The notes under the pieces are model-generated. The model did not search any database. It was not told where the DNA came from and was given only the letters and a program-made list of their open reading frames with translations. DNA of 10,091 bases. Source: JBFHKO01 sp041595355 (GTDB lineage Bacteria > Pseudomonadota > Gammaproteobacteria > Enterobacterales > Aeromonadaceae). Positions 7,046-10,091 of the stretch are shown here, piece by piece (within the stretch, counting starts at the first letter, position 1; every line of letters starts with the position of its first letter). Both the position numbers and the translations under genes were made by a program. The stretch spans positions 1 to 10,091 of the forward strand of contig JBFHKO010000086.1 in the NCBI GenBank assembly GCA_041595355.1, written 5' to 3'.

Positions 7046-7079
7046 AAATAAAAGAAAGGGGGCGACTCTCGTCGCCCCC
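7046..7079 (-). terminator. Rho-independent terminator of the CsrB-type RNA
   Basis: GGGGGCGAC (7058-7066) and GTCGCCCCC (7071-7079) form a perfect 9-bp stem with a 4-base loop. On the minus strand it is followed by TTTCTTTTATTT (7057-7046). It closes the non-coding RNA gene at 7050-7316. Confidence 0.92.
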
Positions 7080-7316
7080 ACAGGTCTTAGTCGTTCAGTT
7101 CCCTGAACCGTCTTGCATCCTGCAATCCCTGACTAAGCGCATTCCCTTGGCATGCCGCTTCCCGATCCATTGGGGTGTCCCTGCGCCATCCTGGCCTGGC
7201 GGTCATCCTGTCCGCCGTTCTCCGCTCCTGGAGCTGTCCTCACCACCTCCGGTGGTGTGTCCTGATGCCGTACCTGGCAGCCCATCGTCCTGATGTGCTT
7301 GCGTTGCGTCCTTGCT
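7050..7316 (-). ncRNA. csrB: CsrB/CsrC-family regulatory RNA (CsrA-sequestering)
   Basis: RNAs of this family carry many GGA motifs in hairpin loops and bind several CsrA dimers, lifting CsrA repression of biofilm, motility and carbon-storage genes. The minus-strand transcript of about 265 bases holds 17 GGA triplets, twelve of them in A(G)GGA context and three as the exact CAGGATG typical of E. coli CsrB. Several sit in tight hairpins: CACCACC-GGA-GGTGGTG (7241-7257), GGCGG around ACAGGATGA (7198-7216), GCCA-GGA-TGGC (7185-7195), TTGCA-GGA-TGCAA (7113-7125) and GTTCAG-GGAA-CTGAAC (7093-7108). The last two are enclosed by CTTAGTC/GACTAAG (7086-7092, 7131-7137). A strong terminator ends it, and a promoter is present. 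Length is near E. coli CsrC (about 245) and below CsrB (about 369). I cannot tell which named paralogue it is. Open frames crossing it look non-coding. Confidence 0.93.
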
Positions 7317-7321
7317 CTACA

Positions 7322-7349
7322 ATCATAAGCCCCCTCACCAGCGCAGCAA
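7322..7349 (-). promoter_or_regulatory. Candidate sigma-70 promoter of the CsrB-type RNA
   Basis: On the minus strand TTGCTG (7349-7344), 16 bases and TATGAT (7327-7322) form a plausible promoter with a good -10 and a weak -35. Transcription would begin at about 7315-7318, just before the first GGA motif. The weak -35 suits a promoter that needs an activator. In related bacteria that is the UvrY/VarA/GacA response regulator. Confidence 0.6.
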
Positions 7350-7409
7350 GTCGCCCGCCTCGCTGCCCGATACGGCACTCGAGCCACACCAAAAACAAAA
7401 ATATTTATA

Positions 7410-7422
7410 TATCAAAATCTTA
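7410..7422 (+). promoter_or_regulatory. IHF consensus site upstream of the CsrB-type RNA
   Basis: TATCAAAATCTTA (7410-7422) is a full match to WATCAANNNNTTR, the IHF consensus, with an A/T-rich run beside it (7391-7412) as is usual for strong IHF sites. It is centred about 100 bases upstream of the inferred RNA start. IHF binding to csrB upstream DNA is known in E. coli, so an enhancer-bending role here is likely. A nearby palindrome, TGACATGTCA (7426-7435), may be a further protein site. Confidence 0.6.
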
Positions 7423-7551
7423 ACATGACATGTCAGCCAGACCACCCCCCACAGCACAGGCTTTACGCACAGCAAGCATGGTCAATGTCTCACAGCGACA
7501 GGGGAACTCGAGAGCCAACGCAGGGTCGGCAGCGGACCCGCAGGCGCGATT
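7423..7551. other. Non-coding stretch between the fabR end and the CsrB-type RNA control region
   Basis: Together with 7317-7422 this makes a gap of about 235 bases with no credible gene. It holds the palindrome TGACATGTCA (7426-7435), an imperfect TGTC-N7-GACA repeat (7486-7500), and a GGGTC/GACCC hairpin (about 7520-7541) that could end the fabR transcript but has no T-tract. A response-regulator site for the RNA promoter would be expected in this stretch, but I see no full match. Confidence 0.4.
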
Positions 7552-8163
7552 TTACGGCTCGGTCACCCCCGCCGCAGGCTCCGCCCCCCGGGCCAGCAAC
7601 CGCAATTGCCCTATCATCCGCTCGGCCAGCGCCCGCCGCTCCTCGGCCTTCATGTCCAGGGCATCGGCCCCGCCGCTGAAGACGATGGTCACCATGGCCT
7701 CGGCCAGCAGGGCAGCGTTCTCATCGCTGTACCCCGATTTCTGCTGCAAATAGTCGCTCAGCTCGACGATGAAATGGCGGATCTCCCGTGCTACCGCCTG
7801 GCGGAAAGCCACTGAGGTGCCGGAACGCTCCCGCAACAGCAATCGGAACACGTTCGGCTCCCGCTCCACGAACTCCATGAACGTCAATACCGAGGTGCGT
7901 ATGACGCTACCTCCGGCGGCGATACGCTGCCGGGCCTGGCGCATCAGCTGGCGCAGGGTCAGGCCGCCCTCGTCCACCAGGGTCAGGCCCAGCTCCTCCA
8001 TGTCGCGAAAGTGGCGATAGAAGGAGGTGGGCGCGATGCCGGCCTCTCGCGCCACTTCCCGCAAGCTCAAGCCGGAGAAGCTGCGCTCGGCAGAAAGCTG
8101 GTTGAAGGCGGCCTCGATGAGGCTGCGCCGGGTTTTCTCTTTTTGTTGTGCTCGAATACCCAC
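7552..8163 (-). CDS. fabR: TetR-family transcriptional repressor FabR
   Basis: This 203-residue DNA-binding regulator, in E. coli, represses fabA and fabB and adjusts unsaturated fatty acid synthesis in response to the acyl-ACP/acyl-CoA pool. The N-terminal helix-turn-helix is at about 31-52 (SLREVAREAGIAPTSFYRHF at 33-52). Both the N-terminus GIRAQQKEKTRRSL and the stretch GGSVIRTSVLTFMEF (84-98) are nearly those of E. coli FabR. The C-terminal ligand-binding part is more divergent. The start is GTG (8161-8163): an in-frame TGA at 8173-8175 rules out any upstream start, and the nearby ATG (8174-8176) is out of frame. The GAGGA ribosome binding site is 12 bases away, rather far. It lies 55 bases downstream of clsC on the same strand, where a small promoter may sit. 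Confidence 0.95.
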   Translation of the reverse strand: MGIRAQQKEKTRRSLIEAAFNQLSAERSFSGLSLREVAREAGIAPTSFYRHFRDMEELGLTLVDEGGLTLRQLMRQARQRIAAGGSVIRTSVLTFMEFVEREPNVFRLLLRERSGTSVAFRQAVAREIRHFIVELSDYLQQKSGYSDENAALLAEAMVTIVFSGGADALDMKAEERRALAERMIGQLRLLARGAEPAAGVTEP

Positions 8164-8197
8164 GGTTGCGGTTCATCCTCGGGCCGGGAATCTCGGC

Positions 8198-8203
8198 ATC
8201 ATA
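8198..8203 (-). promoter_or_regulatory. Candidate -10 element for fabR
   Basis: TATGAT (8203-8198, minus strand) lies in the 55-base clsC-fabR gap and would start transcription about 28 bases before the GTG. The -35 region (TGCTGT at 17 bases) is poor. fabR may instead be read through from clsC. Confidence 0.3.
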
Positions 8204-8218
8204 CCTGCTTTCGGCGCC

Positions 8219-9559
8219 TCACAGCAGATGCCGCAGCGGCAGATAGGCCAGCAGGCGGATCCACAGCCGTTGCCACCAACGGGTCTGGGGCTCCACCCTG
8301 CCGGTGGGCCAGCGCACCCCCACCCCATCCGCCTGCAGCTGCCAGCTCGCGTCGGGACTCAACAGTCGGGTCAACCAGGGCTGCAAGGCCGCCACCAGCG
8401 CCGGACTCTCCAGCAACAGGGCCATCTCGGTATTCAGGTAGAAGGAGCGCGGATCCAGGTTCAGGCTGCCGATCAACAGGCTGTGCTCATCCAGCAGCGC
8501 CAGCTTGGCATGCAGGCTGTCACCGGCATGGGGTTGCAGCTCATGCAGTGCGGCCCTGAAACGCAGCAGGTGGCGGCGCCGGCGTCGGTAGCCGGCATAG
8601 GTCGCGGGCACATCGGTACTGGCCAGGGAGTTGGTCAGCACGATCAGGCGCCGCTGCTGCCGGGAGAGTCGGCGCAGGGCGCGGTAGAGGGCGCGTGTCA
8701 GCACCAGATAGGGCGAAACCACGGTGAGGCTGTGCTGCAGACGCCAGAACTCGGCCAGCAGCGCCTGCACGGCATGCCGGGGACGTCGCCCCAGATGCAG
8801 GATCTTGCGCGGCGGGTCGAGCAGCAAGCGCGCGCGGGCCGGATACCACGCCAGTGCGGCGAGCTCGAACGCCGGCAGCGCCTGTCGTGTGGCCATCTCG
8901 GGCAGGCCACATTGCAGCAATTGCGCCTGCAGCTGCTGCAGTTGCCGCTCGGCGGGCCGCAGCCAGTGCAGTCGGCGCCAGTGATGGCTCCAGCGACTGC
9001 GCCAGTAAAAGAGAAAACCACGCGCCAGGATGGGACAGATGGCTCCCCGGCACAGCACATCCACATCGATGAAGTGCCGCTGCGGATCCAGATCGAAATA
9101 GGCATCGCCAATGTTGCGGCCGCCCAGAATGGCCCATTCACCATCCACCAGCAGCAGCTTGTTGTGCATGCGGTGATTGAGGCGCCGGAAGCTGTAGAGG
9201 ATTTCCAGCCAACCGAAATAACGGCGCCCGAAACGGAGCCAGAAGGGATTGAACATGCGCAGCTGTATGCGTGTATCCGCGGTCAGGGACTCCAAATAGC
9301 GATGTTCACCCGCATGCAGATCATCGATGAGCAGCCGCACGCTAACCCCGCGACGCGCCGCCCGCAGCAGCGCCGCCAGCAGCAGCCGGCCGCTGACATC
9401 CTCCTGCCAGCTGTAATACTGGGCCAGCACACTGCGCCGCGCCCCGTCGATGAGGGCCAGCCGGGCCGCCAGGGCCTGCCCGCCCTCGGTCAGCAGGGCG
9501 ACCTCAGCCGCCACCGGCCTGCCCCGGCCGGCACGGCCTGTCGCCTGACGTACCGCCAT
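8219..9559 (-). CDS. clsC: Phospholipase-D-superfamily cardiolipin synthase (ClsC-like)
   Basis: This 446-residue protein has two HKD motifs. HKD1 is HNKLLLVD (His132, Lys134, Asp139) followed by GGRN (146-149). HKD2 is HAKLALLD (His350, Lys352, Asp357) followed by GSLN (364-367). Both catalytic halves are therefore intact. The N-terminal QYYSWQEDVSGRLL (48-60), the LTNSLASTDVPATYAGY block (308-324) and the end of the protein (WWQRLWIRLLAYLP) parallel E. coli ClsC (YmdC, 473 residues). ClsC makes cardiolipin from phosphatidylglycerol and phosphatidylethanolamine at the inner membrane and works with YmdB. No ymdB-like gene is visible here. The middle part (185-215, 325-340) is unusually Arg/Leu/Gln rich. 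The ATG at 9557-9559 has GGAG (9567-9570) 7 bases upstream. The next gene downstream is fabR, also a lipid gene. The exact Cls subtype is inferred. Confidence 0.88.
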   Translation of the reverse strand: MAVRQATGRAGRGRPVAAEVALLTEGGQALAARLALIDGARRSVLAQYYSWQEDVSGRLLLAALLRAARRGVSVRLLIDDLHAGEHRYLESLTADTRIQLRMFNPFWLRFGRRYFGWLEILYSFRRLNHRMHNKLLLVDGEWAILGGRNIGDAYFDLDPQRHFIDVDVLCRGAICPILARGFLFYWRSRWSHHWRRLHWLRPAERQLQQLQAQLLQCGLPEMATRQALPAFELAALAWYPARARLLLDPPRKILHLGRRPRHAVQALLAEFWRLQHSLTVVSPYLVLTRALYRALRRLSRQQRRLIVLTNSLASTDVPATYAGYRRRRRHLLRFRAALHELQPHAGDSLHAKLALLDEHSLLIGSLNLDPRSFYLNTEMALLLESPALVAALQPWLTRLLSPDASWQLQADGVGVRWPTGRVEPQTRWWQRLWIRLLAYLPLRHLL

Positions 9560-9649
9560 CTGGACTCTCCATGCGCAATCGACTGCCCCAGCTGAGCATA
9601 GCGATCCCGCACCAGAATACCCAAGCTACGCCATTATCGAAGCCTGATG

Positions 9650-10091
9650 TCAGCGCGTCAGCGCCAGATTTTTTTCCTGATACAGCGCCAGTGTACGGCG
9701 ATAGGCGAAATAGCGCTGGGCGATGCTGTTGACGTAGCGCACCGTCTCCTGGCCGATACGGCGGGCCGCCACCTTCTCCACATTATCGCTCCAGACATTG
9801 GGATCCAGTCCCAGGCGGGCGGCCTCGCGTCGCAGGCGGGCGATGCGGTTGGGACCGGCGTTGTAGGCCGCGAAGGTGAACAGATAGCGATTGGTTTCGT
9901 CGAGCCCGGCATCGTCGAAATAGTGATCCAGCATGTAACGCATGTACTTGGTGCCGGCATGGATATTGTTTTCCACCTGGCCGATATTGCGCACATTGAT
10001 GTAGGGCTCCCGGGCCGTGCTCGGCAGTACCTGCATGATACCCATGGCACCGCGGTGGGAGCGCGCGTGGGGGTTGAGGGTCGACTCCTGA
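9650..10091 (-). CDS. SLT-family lytic transglycosylase, C-terminal part (cut by window edge)
   Basis: The frame runs off the right edge, and 146 residues are visible. It begins QESTLNPHARSHRGAMGIMQ, the lysozyme-like SLT fold. The Glu of the QES triplet (codon 10085-10087) is the catalytic acid, GAMGIMQVLPSTA is the following conserved block, and AYNAGPNRI is the third motif. Such enzymes cleave the MurNAc-GlcNAc bond in the periplasm, leaving 1,6-anhydroMurNAc. The ending, with RRIGQETVRYVNSIAQRYFAY, resembles enzymes that carry an extracellular solute-binding domain in front of the SLT domain (MltF-like). The N-terminal half is not in the window, so the subtype stays open. An internal ATG at 10043-10045 is not the start. 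The stop is 90 bases upstream of clsC. Confidence 0.88.
   Translation of the reverse strand, partial: QESTLNPHARSHRGAMGIMQVLPSTAREPYINVRNIGQVENNIHAGTKYMRYMLDHYFDDAGLDETNRYLFTFAAYNAGPNRIARLRREAARLGLDPNVWSDNVEKVAARRIGQETVRYVNSIAQRYFAYRRTLALYQEKNLALTR

Noticed and set aside
6887..7081. N-terminal extension of yecH to 7081, which would look like a signal peptide
   Set aside because: The extension has no family resemblance, its start lies in the RNA terminator stem, and the ATG at 6884-6886 has its own Shine-Dalgarno sequence and the YecH N-terminus.
7133..7387. An 84-codon open frame on the minus strand, and a similar one on the plus strand at 7175-7423
   Set aside because: Both overlap the CsrB-type RNA, have no family-like sequence and no good ribosome binding site. 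The GGA periodicity and hairpins explain the sequence better.
7486..7500. TGTCTCACAGCGACA as a UvrY/GacA-type activator site for the CsrB-type RNA
   Set aside because: The known box is TGTAAG-N6-CTTACA. Here only the outer TGT and ACA match and the spacing is 3 bases short, so I do not call it.
8027..9595. A 522-codon plus-strand open frame opposite clsC and the start of fabR
   Set aside because: It spans two well-recognised genes on the other strand and has a Gln/Ala/Pro-rich product with no domain. It is a GC shadow.
9614..9640. TATTCT with an upstream TTCGAT as a promoter for clsC
   Set aside because: The -35 match is too poor (2 of 6) to support a call. clsC could be co-transcribed with the transglycosylase gene.

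Overview
The window is a chromosomal segment of a GC-rich gammaproteobacterium (about 60% GC by eye). The cell-division/heat-shock block rsmD / ftsY-ftsE-ftsX / rpoH, the FabR, YhgN, YecH and DUF1145 (YhhL) orthologues, and the CsrB-type RNA all point to the enterobacterial/Vibrio/Aeromonas side of the class. A member of the Aeromonadales is my best guess, but this is inference from gene content only. I see no phage, insertion sequence, CRISPR array or tRNA.

Layout from left to right. 1-106: a bidirectional hairpin terminator. 107-769 (-): beta-carbonic anhydrase. 787-851: a hairpin and the rpoH terminator. 871-1728 (-): rpoH, the heat-shock sigma factor. 1729-2061: a 333-base regulatory gap holding a good sigma-E-type promoter, a G/C-tract terminator, a probable sigma-70 promoter and a leader hairpin. 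2062-4897 (-): ftsX, ftsE, ftsY, tightly packed in transcription order ftsY-ftsE-ftsX. 5004-5944 (+): the divergent rsmD-DUF1145 pair, overlapping by ATGA. 5961-6545 (-): yhgN (MarC family), convergent with DUF1145. 6644-6886 (-): yecH. 7050-7316 (-): a non-coding RNA of the CsrB/CsrC family with its promoter and upstream IHF-type site. 7552-8163 (-): fabR. 8219-9559 (-): a ClsC-type phospholipase-D-superfamily cardiolipin synthase. 9650-10091 (-): the C-terminal part of an SLT-family lytic transglycosylase, cut by the window edge.

How the genes relate. The left half is envelope biogenesis and stress control: FtsY delivers membrane proteins, FtsEX controls septal peptidoglycan hydrolysis, and RpoH runs the heat-shock response, with a sigma-E-type promoter tying rpoH or a small RNA to envelope stress. 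The right half is also envelope-centred: FabR (unsaturated fatty acid control), ClsC (cardiolipin) and a lytic transglycosylase.

The two most interesting items are non-coding. The first is the CsrB-type RNA at 7050-7316, in a stretch that otherwise looks like a gene desert. The second is a possible sigma-E-driven short transcript at about 1865-1987, between ftsX and rpoH, which ends at an intrinsic terminator before reaching rpoH.
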